Positions 43,863 through 53,590 of a DNA stretch of 64,000 nt are shown here, one piece after another; position 1 is the first letter of the stretch, and each line of letters starts with the position of its first letter. A program made the translations under genes and the position numbers. This DNA is from JAJDXW01 sp965223775. Its GTDB lineage: Bacteria > Pseudomonadota > Gammaproteobacteria > HK1. Where the stretch lies: NCBI GenBank assembly GCA_965223775.1, contig OZ245021.1, positions 868,001-932,000 on the forward strand. Direction: 5' to 3'. The notes beneath the pieces were generated by a model, which was given only the letters and a program-made list of their open reading frames with translations, was not told the origin of the DNA and did not search any database.

Positions 43863-45407
43863 ATGAGCATCTTCAGCGCCTACACACGACGCAAGTTCCT
43901 GAGGAACGCGGCCGCCGGCGCCGGTGCGGCGGCCGCTGCGTCGGTGCTGCCGCGAAGCGCCTTCGGGGCCCAGGCGGTGCCGCCCGGCAAGAAGCTCTTC
44001 AACGACATCGATCTCACCTACTTCCAGGACTCGAACTGGCTGCACGCGCCGCTGTGGCTGTCGCCGCACCTGAAGAAGGAGGCGGGCGTCGGCATCAAGA
44101 GCCGAGAGAACTACGGTGGTGGCGACGCGGTGGCGAAGATCCTGCCGCAGCTTCTCTCCAAGCGGCCGCGGTTCGACTGGGTGCAGTATCCGAGCCTGTT
44201 CTTCGGCGCGTTCGCGGAGACGGGCCAGCTCGAGCCGCTGGACGACTACCTCGCGAAGTACGCGGGCACCAGCGACTACCTCGACTGGGTGATGCCGGCC
44301 TACCGGGAGTTCTACACCAAGTGGGACGGGAAGACGTACGGCATGATGTTGGACGGCGACATCCACATCCTGCACTACCGGCAGCAGTACTTCGACGATC
44401 CGATGCTGCAGAAGAAGTATTCCAAGCGTTTCCAGCGCGAGCTCGCGGTTCCGAAGACCTGGAACGAGTTCATCGACGCCACCCAGTTCTTCACCGAGGA
44501 GCTGAAGAGCCGGAACGTCTACGGCACCTCCATGGTGGTGAACCCCCCGAACTTCGGCTGGGGCTTCTGGATGGACATCGCGGCATCGGCCGGCGTCAAC
44601 TACTTCGACGAGAACATGAACCCCACCATCAACCAGGGCAAGGCCGCCGAGGCCCTGGACATGTACAAGGAGATCATCAAGTTCGGGCCGCCGGGAGCGG
44701 AGGCCATGGACATCGGCACGACCATCCAGCGCTGGCAGTCCGGCTCCGACGTGATGTCGGTGTGGTGGATCGACCTCTCCGAGTTCACCGTGCAGCAGCA
44801 GGGGGTGGAGCTCGCGGAGGACCAGCGCGGGGCCATCGTTCCCGGCTGGCAGAACGACGACGGTTCGATCACCAACCGCGCGATCTCCCTCTGGTGCCGG
44901 ACCGCGTCGGTGCCGAAGAACATTCCGGAGGACGTCAAGGAAGCGGCCTTCTACTTCATCTACCGGATGTCCCATCCGGATTACTCCAACGATATCGTCG
45001 CGGACGAGTACTGCGGTTCCGATCCGTTCGGGAAGACCCACTACGGCGACGCGGCCGCGCAGCTCTACCTCGGCGCCAATCCGCAGCGTGGAACGGACAA
45101 CGAGCTGTGGCCGACCAATTCCGGCATCTTCAAGAACTTCGGCACGGCGAAAAACCACCTGGACGCGGGGCTCGCCAACGTCGAGGTCGGCTATCCGCAG
45201 TTCTTCTGGGAAGGTGCGCCGGAGTACGCGGACGCCCTGGGGCGCAACATCTCCAAGGCGATCTCCGGGGAGTTGACCAGCCAGCAGGCGCTGGACGAGG
45301 CGGCCGAGGAATGGGTGAAGATCTCCCAGAACCTCGGACTCGACAGCCAGAAGCGCCAGTACCGGAACTTCGTCGACGGCGCCCGCAAGCTCGGATACAA
45401 GATCTGA
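43863..45407 (+). CDS. ABC transporter substrate-binding protein (Tat-exported)
   Basis: 514 residues from ATG 43863, spaced correctly behind AGGAG. N-terminus YTRRKFLRNAAAGAGAAAAASVLPRSAFGA is a twin-arginine signal with likely cleavage near AFGA-QA. The mature chain has the extracellular-solute-binding pattern with KTYGMMLDGDIHILHYRQQYF and KTWNEFIDATQFFTEEL. Large size suits polyol or oligosaccharide ligands, but the ligand is not readable. Permease, permease, ATPase, ATPase, binding protein is a layout like glycerol-type importers, though the small GlpU protein is missing. Confidence 0.9.
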   Translation: MSIFSAYTRRKFLRNAAAGAGAAAAASVLPRSAFGAQAVPPGKKLFNDIDLTYFQDSNWLHAPLWLSPHLKKEAGVGIKSRENYGGGDAVAKILPQLLSKRPRFDWVQYPSLFFGAFAETGQLEPLDDYLAKYAGTSDYLDWVMPAYREFYTKWDGKTYGMMLDGDIHILHYRQQYFDDPMLQKKYSKRFQRELAVPKTWNEFIDATQFFTEELKSRNVYGTSMVVNPPNFGWGFWMDIAASAGVNYFDENMNPTINQGKAAEALDMYKEIIKFGPPGAEAMDIGTTIQRWQSGSDVMSVWWIDLSEFTVQQQGVELAEDQRGAIVPGWQNDDGSITNRAISLWCRTASVPKNIPEDVKEAAFYFIYRMSHPDYSNDIVADEYCGSDPFGKTHYGDAAAQLYLGANPQRGTDNELWPTNSGIFKNFGTAKNHLDAGLANVEVGYPQFFWEGAPEYADALGRNISKAISGELTSQQALDEAAEEWVKISQNLGLDSQKRQYRNFVDGARKLGYKI

Positions 45408-45421
45408 GCCGCGGATTCCGG

Positions 45422-45443
45422 GCCCCGGTACCAAGACCGGGGC
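45422..45443 (+). terminator. Hairpin after the ABC operon
   Basis: GCCCCGGT and ACCGGGGC pair across a six-base loop (ACCAAG), 15 bases after the binding-protein stop. A T-run is absent. Probably ends or stabilises the importer mRNA. Confidence 0.5.
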
Positions 45444-46018
45444 TCGGGTGTGCCCGAAGAGCACCGACCGGGGTAATCGCCCCGCCCGCGGCCCGCGGAC
45501 GGGGCTCGGATCGAGACCTGGGCGAAGGCGGGGGAAGGGCAGCCTTCCCCCGTCCCGGCCGCGTCTTCCCTCGTCCCGTGCCGGCAGGGGAGACTCGCGG
45601 CAGGACGCGGGCGCGGGCCAGGGGAGGAACGCGAGCTCCCGCCAATTCCGATCGTTGGCCAGAATCGGTGCAAGGGGCGGACCATTCATGTCCAACGAGA
45701 GATGAGGCTGGAACTGGCACTGAAGATGGCGTTGACGGCAAATGTGCCGTCACGCCATGGCGCACGGAATCGTGACGACACAAATGCCGCAGGCAGTTTC
45801 CCGCCGCGTCTCGGGAGGTCAAGATTAATGGAATCCCCGAACGTTCGGGCCCAGCCTCCCCGACGGTCTCGCCGAACCCGCGTAGCTCCCTCTCCGGCAC
45901 AAAATCCGTATTCTGTCCCCCGCTCCCCTGCCAGACTCACTCGATAAGCCCCGAGGAAGGGAAGGTCCGCTATTCCCACGTATCAAGTTAGAATTGCCCC
46001 CGAAACAGGAGGCTCGAC
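45444..46018. other. 575-base region without a recognised gene
   Basis: GC-rich to about 45650, more AT-balanced after that. The open frames here translate to Arg/Pro/Ser-rich sequence. The promoter and GGAGG ribosome binding site of the following DUF1640-like gene lie at its end. No repeat or RNA gene was recognised. Confidence 0.4.
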
Positions 46019-46243
46019 ATGGCCACAACATCGTTCGACCCACTCGCAACCGCGCGCGACCTCGAAGCTGCGGGGATCGAACACGACCAAGCGGCCGCCA
46101 TCGCCACCGCTCTCCGAAACGCAGCCACAGCGGACCGTGATCAGCTCGCCACCAAGACCGATATCCGATGGATCTTGACCATCCTCAGCTTCCAGTCCGC
46201 CATCATCCTCACAATGGCCGCCCGGCTGTTCGATATCGTCTGA
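46019..46243 (+). CDS. Small DUF1640-like protein, copy 2, with transmembrane end
   Basis: 74 residues. MATTSFDPLATARDLEAAGIEHDQAAAIATALRNAATADRDQLATKTDI matches copy 1 at 39205-39438, then the tail differs: RWILTILSFQSAIILTMAARLF is a single transmembrane helix. The conserved start plus changing C-terminus suggests a protein family with swapped membrane anchors. Preceded by AGGAGG. Function unknown. Confidence 0.7.
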   Translation: MATTSFDPLATARDLEAAGIEHDQAAAIATALRNAATADRDQLATKTDIRWILTILSFQSAIILTMAARLFDIV

Positions 46244-46501
46244 ACGACATGACCGCACACGACATGCCGCAGTCAACCTCGACCGCCGGCTGGATCGTCT
46301 CGTCTCCGATCTCTCCGGCCGCGCCGTCGCGGCCGGTCCCACGCCAGAAGCGGCCACCAAGACCGCCGAAGCGCTCGGCGCGATGCCCCTTCGCGCGCGT
46401 ATCGCCCCCGCGACGGCCGAGGAGCTGGAGCGCCTCAAGCTGACACCTGTGGGGCGCCCGCCGCCTTCGCGAGCGAAATCGCACCATGCGCCGATTTCGA
46501 C
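46244..46501. other. Broken coding remnant upstream of the membrane fragment
   Basis: The + strand reads sensible protein in shifting frames (SDLSGRAVAAGPTPEAATKTAEALGAM and IAPATAEELERLKLTPVG in one frame, ASEIAPCADFD in another), so a gene probably decayed here by small indels. I do not recognise the family. Confidence 0.35.
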
Positions 46502-46756
46502 ATGCAGCTTCAGCGCCGCGCGGACGATCCTGCGCTTGACGACAAGGCGACCCACTATCTGCAGAAAGTCCAGGAACACGGTCGCCGACCGATGGGCTTC
46601 TGGCATTGGCTCTGGATTTTGGTTCTCCTCATCGCCGAGGCGGCAATGTTCGGCTATGTCCTCGCCGGATACGTGACGCCTGGCGGGTCGGAAGCACTAC
46701 AGCTTCAGGGCGCACTCGTGATTGGGATCCTTATCGCAGGCATCCTGTATGGATGA
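46502..46756 (+). CDS. Small membrane protein, probable remnant
   Basis: 84 residues: a polar N-terminus (MQLQRRADDPALDDKATHYLQKVQEHGRR) and two hydrophobic segments (FWHWLWILVLLIAEAAMFGYVLAGYV and GALVIGILIAGILYG). In-frame sequence continues upstream without a clear start, and a second frame MTHKTGKELHERALIRKARTWW begins at the stop, suggesting one longer ancestral protein. No family recognised. Confidence 0.45.
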   Translation: MQLQRRADDPALDDKATHYLQKVQEHGRRPMGFWHWLWILVLLIAEAAMFGYVLAGYVTPGGSEALQLQGALVIGILIAGILYG

Positions 46757-46975
46757 CGCACAAGACGGGAAAGGAACTGCACGAGCGCGCCCTCATCCGG
46801 AAGGCGCGGACCTGGTGGCACGAATACAAGGAGGAACCGCGTCGCGATGGTGCTGGCGAACCGGGTGAGCGCGAAGCGACCGAGTGGCGTCCGCCAGCCA
46901 AGAGGCTGGTGGGATATGCTGGCTTGGCCGCTGCCGGTTTCACGGAGTGGGCCGGACGTTTCAAGAGGCATTGCG

Positions 46976-47710
46976 ATGGACGCGCTCTCGATCACGATCG
47001 TCATGCTGGTGTTCCTGCTCGCGGGAGGCGTCAAGGGGGTCGTCGGCCTAGGGCTTCCCACGGTCGCCGTCGCCCTGCTCTCGGCCACGTTCGGCATCGA
47101 GGCGGCGCTTCCGCTGCTGGTGATCCCGTCCTTCGTCACCAATGTCTGGCAGGGGGCGATCGGCGGTCACGCGATGGCGTTGCTCAGGCGCTTCGGCGTC
47201 GCCCTCGCGATCATTCCCGTCGCGACCTGGATCGGGTATCACTACGTGTTCCTCGCGGCGCCGGAGGCGATGGAGCGGGTGCTCGGCGCCGTTCTGGTCG
47301 TCTACGCAGGGCTCGGGCTTCGCACCGCCCGGTTTGCGGCGCCGGCCGGGGCGGAGCCGGTGCTGACCCCGATCATCGGCCTCGTGAACGGCCTCGTCAC
47401 CGGGGTGACCGGGACCTTCGTGGTCCCGATCGTGATGTATCTGGAGGCACTTCGCCTCGACCGCGACGAGCTCGTGCAGATGATGGGCATCGCGTTCAGC
47501 GTCTCGACCGCGGCCCTCGCGGCCGTTCTCATCCTGCACGGGGCGTATCAGCTCGACGTGGGCTACGTGTCCGCGGCGGCGGTCGTGCCGGCGGTCGCGG
47601 GCATGGCGGCGGGCGCGCGACTCCGCGCCCGTCTCACGCCGGCCGCGTTTCGGAGGTGGCTGCTCGCCGCCCTTGGCATCATCGGCCTCAAGCTCCTCGT
47701 GATCGGGTGA
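46976..47710 (+). CDS. TauE/SafE family anion permease
   Basis: 244 residues from ATG 46976 with AAGAGG upstream. Repeated hydrophobic segments of the TauE/SafE (DUF81) family: VFLLAGGVKGVVGLGLPTVAVALL at the start and PIIGLVNGLVTGVTGTFVVPIVMYL in the second half, the two inverted-topology repeats. Predicted to move sulfite, sulfoacetate or similar anions. No sulfur metabolism gene is adjacent, so substrate is not set. Confidence 0.85.
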   Translation: MDALSITIVMLVFLLAGGVKGVVGLGLPTVAVALLSATFGIEAALPLLVIPSFVTNVWQGAIGGHAMALLRRFGVALAIIPVATWIGYHYVFLAAPEAMERVLGAVLVVYAGLGLRTARFAAPAGAEPVLTPIIGLVNGLVTGVTGTFVVPIVMYLEALRLDRDELVQMMGIAFSVSTAALAAVLILHGAYQLDVGYVSAAAVVPAVAGMAAGARLRARLTPAAFRRWLLAALGIIGLKLLVIG

Positions 47711-47785
47711 GAACGACCGCTTCGCGGGTTGCCGGCGAGCAAACCCCCACGACGCGCCGCCGGACACGATTCATATGGGACGCGG

Positions 47786-48016
47786 GAGCTCGATCTGTGC
47801 ATTGCGAAGTCCAGGACCGAGCTCGTCCCGGTGAATGCCGACAAGGCGCATGTCGCCCGCGCGGCATTCCGCGACTGCGGCAGGCGGCCCCATCGGGCTG
47901 CTCTCAACCCTGGTGACCGTTTCGCCCATGCGCTGGCGAAGGCTTTCGATGAGCCGGCGCGGCCCAAGGGGACGAGCTTCTTCCTGACCGCGGTCGCGAT
48001 GTATTCGGACGGGTAG
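47786..48016 (+). pseudogene. vapC relic (C-terminal PIN half)
   Basis: ELDLCIAKSRTELVPVNADKAHVARAAFRDCGRRPHRAALNPGDRFAHALAKAFDEPARPKGTSFFLTAV matches the second half of VapC toxins (GDxFAYALAKxxxEPLLxKGxDFxxTDI), but the N-terminal catalytic Asp part and the upstream antitoxin are missing. It is a truncated, inactive remnant 22 bases from the end of the D-aminoacylase gene. Confidence 0.7.
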
Positions 48017-48037
48017 GCCGTCGGGCGGGTCCGTTCC

Positions 48038-49750
48038 TCAACCGGCGGGCGCGCGAAGGGCGCTCGACGGCGCGAAACGGTCCAGAACCTGTCCCGGCCC
48101 GCGGCCGTTCGTGACGTAGTCGGTGCCGTCGAAGACCTCGACGCCGTTGCACAAGACGCCGTGGACCCCGATCGGCCGGCGGATCGTGCGTTTCCCGCCA
48201 CCGGGGAGGTCCGCGACCCGCTCGCTGGCCGTGACCCCCACCGTGTCCGGGTCGAACAGGAGGAGGTCCGCCCAGGCGCCGGCCGCGATCCGGCCGCGGT
48301 CGGGGATCCCGTAGAGGTCCGCGGGATGGCTCGTGAGCCGCCGCACCCCGTCCGCGATGTCGAACTCCCCGAGCTCCCGCACCCAGCGGGCGAGGAAGTG
48401 AAGGCCGTAGCCCGCCTCGCACATGAACGTGAGGTGCGCCCCCGCATCGGAGAGCGCGACGACTCCCGCGTCGTGACGGAGCAGGCGCGCGACGCCCTCG
48501 TCCCCGACGTTGAGGAACTGCCCGATGAAGGTGGTCTCGAGGTTCTCCTCGAGGCCGAGGTCGAGCAGCACGTCGAGCGGGTCCGCGCCGCGCTCCGCCG
48601 CGATCTCGGCGATGGTCCGATCCGCGAGGGCCTCGTTCTTCGCGAGCGCGGGGACCGCGACGACGACCCGGTTCCAGTTGCCCTGGAAGATGAGGCCGGG
48701 CCGGGGGTCGGCGAGGCTGGCCCGGAACCGCTGCCGGAACCCGGGGTCCCGGAAGAGGGGGACGAGCTGTTCGGGGGTGTACGCCTTCGCCTCCGAAAAC
48801 GCGTCGTGGCTGAAGAAGGGATAGGCGTTGGCGAGGGTGAAGTCGAACGAGAGGGGCTGGCAGGGGATCTGGACGTAGACCGGGTTGCCGCGCGCCTGCG
48901 CGGCCCGGCACGCTTCGAACATCTCGATGGAGCGCTCGGGCGCCTGGTCGTTGTACATCGCCGCTCCGGTCGCCTTGAATACGGCCCGTCCGTGGCGCCC
49001 TGCGATCGCCTCGATCTCCTCGACGGTCTTCGCTCCGGAAGCGAGCTGCACGATCCCCGCCGGGCGCGTCCCCATGGCGCCCACGAGCGCGTCGAGCTCG
49101 GAGAGCTCGGTGATCGTGGACGGCATCGGCACGCCCCCGTAGCCCGAGTGATTGAGGGAGTACGACGCTCCGAGTCCGATCGCCCCGCCGTCCATCGCCT
49201 CGGCGACGAGCGCCTGCATCCGGGCGAGCTCTTCCGCGGTCGGCTCTGCCCGCTCGGACGCCGCCTCGCCCATGACCGCGGTGCGAATGACGGAGTGGCC
49301 GGCGAGCACCGCGACGTTCGCCGAGAGGGCGGCCGCGCGCAGCGCCGCCATGTACTCCCCGAACGTCTCGAACTCCCACCGCACCCCCACGCGCAGGGCA
49401 TCGAGGTCCATGCCTTCGACGACCGAGAGGTTGCGCAGGATGAGGTCCCGTACGGGCGGGGCGGCGGGCACGATCCCGAACCCGCAGTTGCCCATGACCA
49501 CCGTGGTCACCCCGAGCGAGGGCGACGGCGAGAGAGTCCGGTCCCAGGTGATCTGCGCGTCGTAGTGGGTGTGCAGATCGACGAAACCCGGCGCGAGGGT
49601 GAGACCGTCCGCATCGATCTCGCGCTCCGCCGCTTCGCGGACTTCTCCGACGGCGCTGATGCGCCCGCCGCGAACCGCGACATCTGCCCGGACGGGTTCG
49701 TTGCCGAGACCGTCGACGACGGTCGCACCGCGAATGACGAGTTGATTCAT
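48038..49750 (-). CDS. N-acyl-D-amino-acid deacylase (D-aminoacylase) family amidohydrolase
   Basis: 570 residues from ATG 49750. Amidohydrolase superfamily: H60 and H62 with D64 in GFVDLHTHYDAQITWD are the metal site; a later NCGFGIVPA and the HSVIRTAVMG stretch follow the D-aminoacylase subfamily; the C-terminal composite barrel closes with GRIAAGAWADLLLFDPDTVG. Hydrolyses N-acyl-D-amino acids or related amides. No D-amino acid gene adjacent. Confidence 0.85.
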   Translation of the reverse strand: MNQLVIRGATVVDGLGNEPVRADVAVRGGRISAVGEVREAAEREIDADGLTLAPGFVDLHTHYDAQITWDRTLSPSPSLGVTTVVMGNCGFGIVPAAPPVRDLILRNLSVVEGMDLDALRVGVRWEFETFGEYMAALRAAALSANVAVLAGHSVIRTAVMGEAASERAEPTAEELARMQALVAEAMDGGAIGLGASYSLNHSGYGGVPMPSTITELSELDALVGAMGTRPAGIVQLASGAKTVEEIEAIAGRHGRAVFKATGAAMYNDQAPERSIEMFEACRAAQARGNPVYVQIPCQPLSFDFTLANAYPFFSHDAFSEAKAYTPEQLVPLFRDPGFRQRFRASLADPRPGLIFQGNWNRVVVAVPALAKNEALADRTIAEIAAERGADPLDVLLDLGLEENLETTFIGQFLNVGDEGVARLLRHDAGVVALSDAGAHLTFMCEAGYGLHFLARWVRELGEFDIADGVRRLTSHPADLYGIPDRGRIAAGAWADLLLFDPDTVGVTASERVADLPGGGKRTIRRPIGVHGVLCNGVEVFDGTDYVTNGRGPGQVLDRFAPSSALRAPAG

Positions 49751-49969
49751 GGGGAAGCTATCCGTAGAGTCGGAATGGGGACGTTGTCGCCCCACGTCGA
49801 AGCCCGCGCCATGGCGAGTCCGTGGTCTGCGCGGGCGGCTGGCTCGCAAGCGTTGCCCGGTCCGGCGTCGCGGCCGGCGTGTTCATCGCCGTCATGCGTA
49901 TCCGGGAAGTCCGAAAGTCGTTCGGTGGACGGAAGGCATCGGCCGCAGCGGCCGAGCCGGGCAGCCCGC

Positions 49970-50143
49970 TCACGGTGCCGTCTTCTTGTGCTCGCGGTCA
50001 ATGAGGAACTTGGCGAGGAGGTCCACGGTGCCTTCGAGCCGGGACATGCGTTCCCGAAGGTCCGCGACATCGCGATGGAGATTCCACAGGAAGGCGATAA
50101 TGGCGACCGCGGCGACGGCGGTGGTGATGGTCTCGGGGCTCAC
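49970..50143 (-). CDS. Very small membrane protein with coiled-coil tail
   Basis: 57 residues from GTG 50143 with AAGGAGAC correctly spaced. A single N-terminal transmembrane helix (TITTAVAAVAIIAFLWNL) is followed by a charged coiled coil (HRDVADLRERMSRLEGTVDLLAKFLIDREHKKTAP). The layout resembles haemolysin-XhlA-like or DUF1640-partner small proteins. It sits between the D-aminoacylase and GMC oxidoreductase genes. Short but the ribosome binding site and heptads support it. Confidence 0.6.
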   Translation of the reverse strand: MSPETITTAVAAVAIIAFLWNLHRDVADLRERMSRLEGTVDLLAKFLIDREHKKTAP

Positions 50144-50343
50144 GACTCGTCTCCTTTCCTTGAGTCCTTTCCTTGAGATGCGCCGCGTTCGGGGTGGCAA
50201 TCTACCATACCCGCACTCGGCGTACACTGCGGCCCCGACGCCGGCACCGGGAAGTAGTTCCGAAGGCGGGCTCGAGTTGCGTCGTCTTCCCCCTTGGCAG
50301 GGTCGAAGGCGGCACGCGCTGGCGGCAAAGGAGGATTCAGGCA

Positions 50344-51945
50344 ATGGAGTTCGACTACATCATCGTGGGGGCCGGCTCCGCCGGCTGCGTGCTCGCCCAC
50401 CGGCTCTCGGAGAACCCCCGCAATCGGGTGGCGCTCCTCGAAGCGGGTGGCCGCGACAAGAACGTGTGGATCCACATCCCGGTCGGCTTCGCGAAGACCC
50501 TGAACGATCCCACCGTGAACTGGCTCTTCCATTCCGAGCCGGACGAGAAGACGCGGAACCGGCCGATCCCGATCCCGCGCGGCAAGGTCCTGGGGGGGTC
50601 GAGCTCAATCAACGGGATGCTCTACATCCGGGGGCATCCGCGCGACTACGACATCTGGGCTCAGCTCGGGAACCGGGGCTGGTCCTTCGACGACGTGCTG
50701 CCGTACTTCAAGCGCTCGGAGAACCAGGAGCGGGGCGCGGACGAGTTCCACGGAGTCGGCGGGCCCCTCGACGTCACCGACCAGGTCGAGACGCACCCAA
50801 TCTGCGACGCCATCATCGAGGCGGCGAAGGCGTGCGGCTACCCCCACAACCCGGACGTGAACGGCGCCGACCCGGACGGGTTCACCTACTGCCAGATCAC
50901 CGTCCGGAAAGGCCGCCGCGCGAGCACCGCGCGGGCCTTTCTCGCCCCGGTGCGCTCCCGGCCCAACCTCACCGTCCTGACCCACGCGCTCACCACCCGG
51001 GTCCTGCTCGAGGGGAGGCGGGCGGTCGGGGTGGAGTTCTCCCAGCACGGCGAGCGGAAAGCGGTGCGCGCGAGCCGGGAAGTGATCCTGTGCGGGGGCG
51101 CGGTCAATTCGCCCCAGATCCTCGAGCTCTCCGGGGTCGGGGACGGCGAGCGGCTGCGCGCGCTCGGCATCGAGACCGCCCACCACCTGCCGGGGGTCGG
51201 CGAGAACCTCCAGGACCATTTCGCGATCCGGATGTCCTGGCGGGTATCCCGGCCCATCACCTACAACGAGAAGACCCGCGGGCCGGGGCTGGTTCGCGAG
51301 GGGCTGAAATACCTCTGGAACCGGACCGGGATCCTCGCCCTGAGCGCGGCGAACATCACCGGCTACGTGCGCACGCGCGAAGGGGTCGAGACCCCGGACG
51401 TACAGTACTTCATGACCCCGGCGAGCTTCCGGGAATCACAGGACCGGACCCTGGATCGGGAACCCGGGATGACGATGTCCCTGTGCGTCCTTCGGCCCGA
51501 GTCCATCGGAACGATCCACGCGAAGACGCCCGACCCGTTCGCCGCCCCGGCGATCCGCCCGAACTTCCTCGATTCGCAGGTCGATCGCGACACGGTGGTG
51601 GAGGGCGCCCGCATCGCGCGCCGGATCGTGGAAGCACCGCCCATGGATCCCTACCGGGGGCCGGAGTTGCAGCCCGGCGCGGATGCCGAGACTCACGACG
51701 AGCTGCTCGACTTTGCCCGTGACACCGGGACCACGGTGTATCACCCGGTGGGAACGTGCAAGATGGGAAGCGATCCGATGGCGGTGGTGGACGATCGCCT
51801 CCGGGTCCGGGGCCTTGAGCGGCTTCGGGTCGCGGACGCGTCGATCATGCCTACCCTCGTCTCGGGCAATACCAACGCGCCGGTCATCATGATCGCGGAG
51901 AAGGCGGCGGACCTCATTCGCGAGGATGCGCTCGATGGCGCTTGA
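50344..51945 (+). CDS. GMC family FAD oxidoreductase (choline dehydrogenase-like)
   Basis: 533 residues from ATG 50344. FAD-binding N-terminus DYIIVGAGSAGCVLAHRLSE with LLEAGG, second GMC signature GGSSSINGMLYIRGHPRDYD, and the C-terminal catalytic block YHPVGTCKMGSDPMAVVDDRLRVRGLERLRVADASIMPTLVSGNTNAPVIMIAEKAADLI, with the active-site His and Asn. It oxidises an alcohol to an aldehyde. Probable first gene of an operon with the acyl-CoA ligase, whose start it overlaps by 11 bases. Confidence 0.9.
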   Translation: MEFDYIIVGAGSAGCVLAHRLSENPRNRVALLEAGGRDKNVWIHIPVGFAKTLNDPTVNWLFHSEPDEKTRNRPIPIPRGKVLGGSSSINGMLYIRGHPRDYDIWAQLGNRGWSFDDVLPYFKRSENQERGADEFHGVGGPLDVTDQVETHPICDAIIEAAKACGYPHNPDVNGADPDGFTYCQITVRKGRRASTARAFLAPVRSRPNLTVLTHALTTRVLLEGRRAVGVEFSQHGERKAVRASREVILCGGAVNSPQILELSGVGDGERLRALGIETAHHLPGVGENLQDHFAIRMSWRVSRPITYNEKTRGPGLVREGLKYLWNRTGILALSAANITGYVRTREGVETPDVQYFMTPASFRESQDRTLDREPGMTMSLCVLRPESIGTIHAKTPDPFAAPAIRPNFLDSQVDRDTVVEGARIARRIVEAPPMDPYRGPELQPGADAETHDELLDFARDTGTTVYHPVGTCKMGSDPMAVVDDRLRVRGLERLRVADASIMPTLVSGNTNAPVIMIAEKAADLIREDALDGA

Positions 51946-53590
51946 AGCGGTCATCCCGGACCGCCGGCTCCGGGAGATGACCGGCGCCGGCCTCTGGGGC
52001 GACGAGCTCATCATCGATCGTTTCGACCGGATCGCGGCCACCCGGCCCGACGATGTCGCCGCGGTCTGCCACGAGGCGGCCGGCGCGAAGCGGACCTCGC
52101 TCACGTTCGGAGAGCTGAAGCGGCTGTCCGATCGGGCGGCGCTGGGCCTGGCCGAGCTGGGGGTCGGGCGCGGCGATGTCGTGGCCGGACAACTGCCCGG
52201 CTGGTGGCACCATTTCGTGCTCTATCCGGCCTGCGCCCGCATCGGTGCGGTGTTCAATCCCCTCATGCCGATCTTCCACCAGCGCGAGCTGCGCTTCATG
52301 CTCGGCTTCCCGAAGACGAAGCTGCTCGTCGTGCCCCGCTCGTTCCGCGGCTTCGACTACCCTGCGATGATCGACGACATCCGCCCCGACCTGCCGGACC
52401 TCGAGCACGTGCTGGTCGTCGGCGGCGAGAACCCCGAGACGAGTCTTGAAGATCTCCTTCTGGACGTGCCCCGGGAACAAGGCGTCGATGTCGATGCCCG
52501 CCTCGCGCCGCTTCGCCCCGGCGCCAACGAGGTCACCGAGCTGATGTACACGTCCGGCACGACCGGGGAGCCGAAGGGCGTCATGCACACCCCCAACACC
52601 CTGCTGGCCAAGGTGCGGCTCGCGTGGGAGCTGTTCCGGATGGACGAGCGCGACGTCCTCTACATGGGCTCGCCTCTCGCGCACCAGACCGGGTTCATGT
52701 ACGCATGCGTCATGTCGCTCGCGCGCGGGGTGAAGAGCGTGGTGCAGGACGTCTGGAATCCCGGGGTTGCGGCCGAGCTTATCCAGGACGAGCGCTGCAC
52801 GATCACGGTGGCCGCAACCCCGTTCCTGAGCGATCTCGTGCACGACCCCGCGGTGCGGGAGTTCGACATCACGAGCCTGCGCCTGTTTCTCTGCGCCGGC
52901 GCGCCGATCCCCCGGGTCCTGCTGCGCGAGGCCGCCCGCGCGCATCCCGGCCTCTACGTCATGAGCGCCTGGGGCATGACCGAGAACGGCATCGTCACCG
53001 CGGCCTGTCCGGGCGATCCGGAGGAAAAGGTCTTCGACACGGACGGCCGCGCCATTGCGCACCAGGCGGTACGGGTCACGGACGACGCCGGCAACCGCGT
53101 TCCGGCCGGCACCGAGGGACGCCTGCAGTCGCGGGGGCCGACCCTGTTCGTGGGCTACTGCAACCGGCCGGATGCCTGCCAGATGGACGAGGACCTCTGG
53201 TTCGATACCGGTGACAACGCACGGATGGACCCCGACGGCTATATCCGCATCACCGGCCGCTCCCGGGACATCATCATCCGCGGCGGCGAGAACGTGCCGG
53301 TCGTCGAGGTCGAGAACCTGCTCTACCGCCATCCCGATATCGTCGACGCCGCGGTCATCGGCCTGCCCGACCCGCGGCTGGGCGAGCGCGGCTGTGCGGT
53401 CGTGACCCTGCGCGACGGCGCCGGCATGACCCTGGATGGAATGGTCGCCTGGCTCTCGGACCACCAGCTCGCGCGCAACTATCTGCCGGAACGCCTGGAA
53501 GTCATCGACGAGTTCCCCCGCACGCCGAGCGGCAAGATCCAGAAATTCAAGCTGAGGGAGAGGTTCATGCCTGAGCCGGACCATGCATGA
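51935..53590 (+). CDS. AMP-forming acyl-CoA ligase
   Basis: 551 residues from ATG 51935, inside the GMC stop region, with GAGG nine bases upstream. All adenylate-forming signatures occur: MYTSGTTGEPKGVMHT (ATP loop), WGMTEN, DTGD, GRSRDIIIRGGENV and RTPSGKIQK with the catalytic lysine. It activates a carboxylic acid to its CoA thioester; close relatives include cyclohexanecarboxylate-CoA ligases. GMC oxidoreductase plus ligase suggests an alcohol-to-acyl-CoA route. Confidence 0.9.
   Translation: MALEAVIPDRRLREMTGAGLWGDELIIDRFDRIAATRPDDVAAVCHEAAGAKRTSLTFGELKRLSDRAALGLAELGVGRGDVVAGQLPGWWHHFVLYPACARIGAVFNPLMPIFHQRELRFMLGFPKTKLLVVPRSFRGFDYPAMIDDIRPDLPDLEHVLVVGGENPETSLEDLLLDVPREQGVDVDARLAPLRPGANEVTELMYTSGTTGEPKGVMHTPNTLLAKVRLAWELFRMDERDVLYMGSPLAHQTGFMYACVMSLARGVKSVVQDVWNPGVAAELIQDERCTITVAATPFLSDLVHDPAVREFDITSLRLFLCAGAPIPRVLLREAARAHPGLYVMSAWGMTENGIVTAACPGDPEEKVFDTDGRAIAHQAVRVTDDAGNRVPAGTEGRLQSRGPTLFVGYCNRPDACQMDEDLWFDTGDNARMDPDGYIRITGRSRDIIIRGGENVPVVEVENLLYRHPDIVDAAVIGLPDPRLGERGCAVVTLRDGAGMTLDGMVAWLSDHQLARNYLPERLEVIDEFPRTPSGKIQKFKLRERFMPEPDHA

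Noticed and set aside
42552..45695. Long - strand frame over the ABC genes
   Set aside because: Antisense to ATPase 2 and the binding protein, both with intact motifs.
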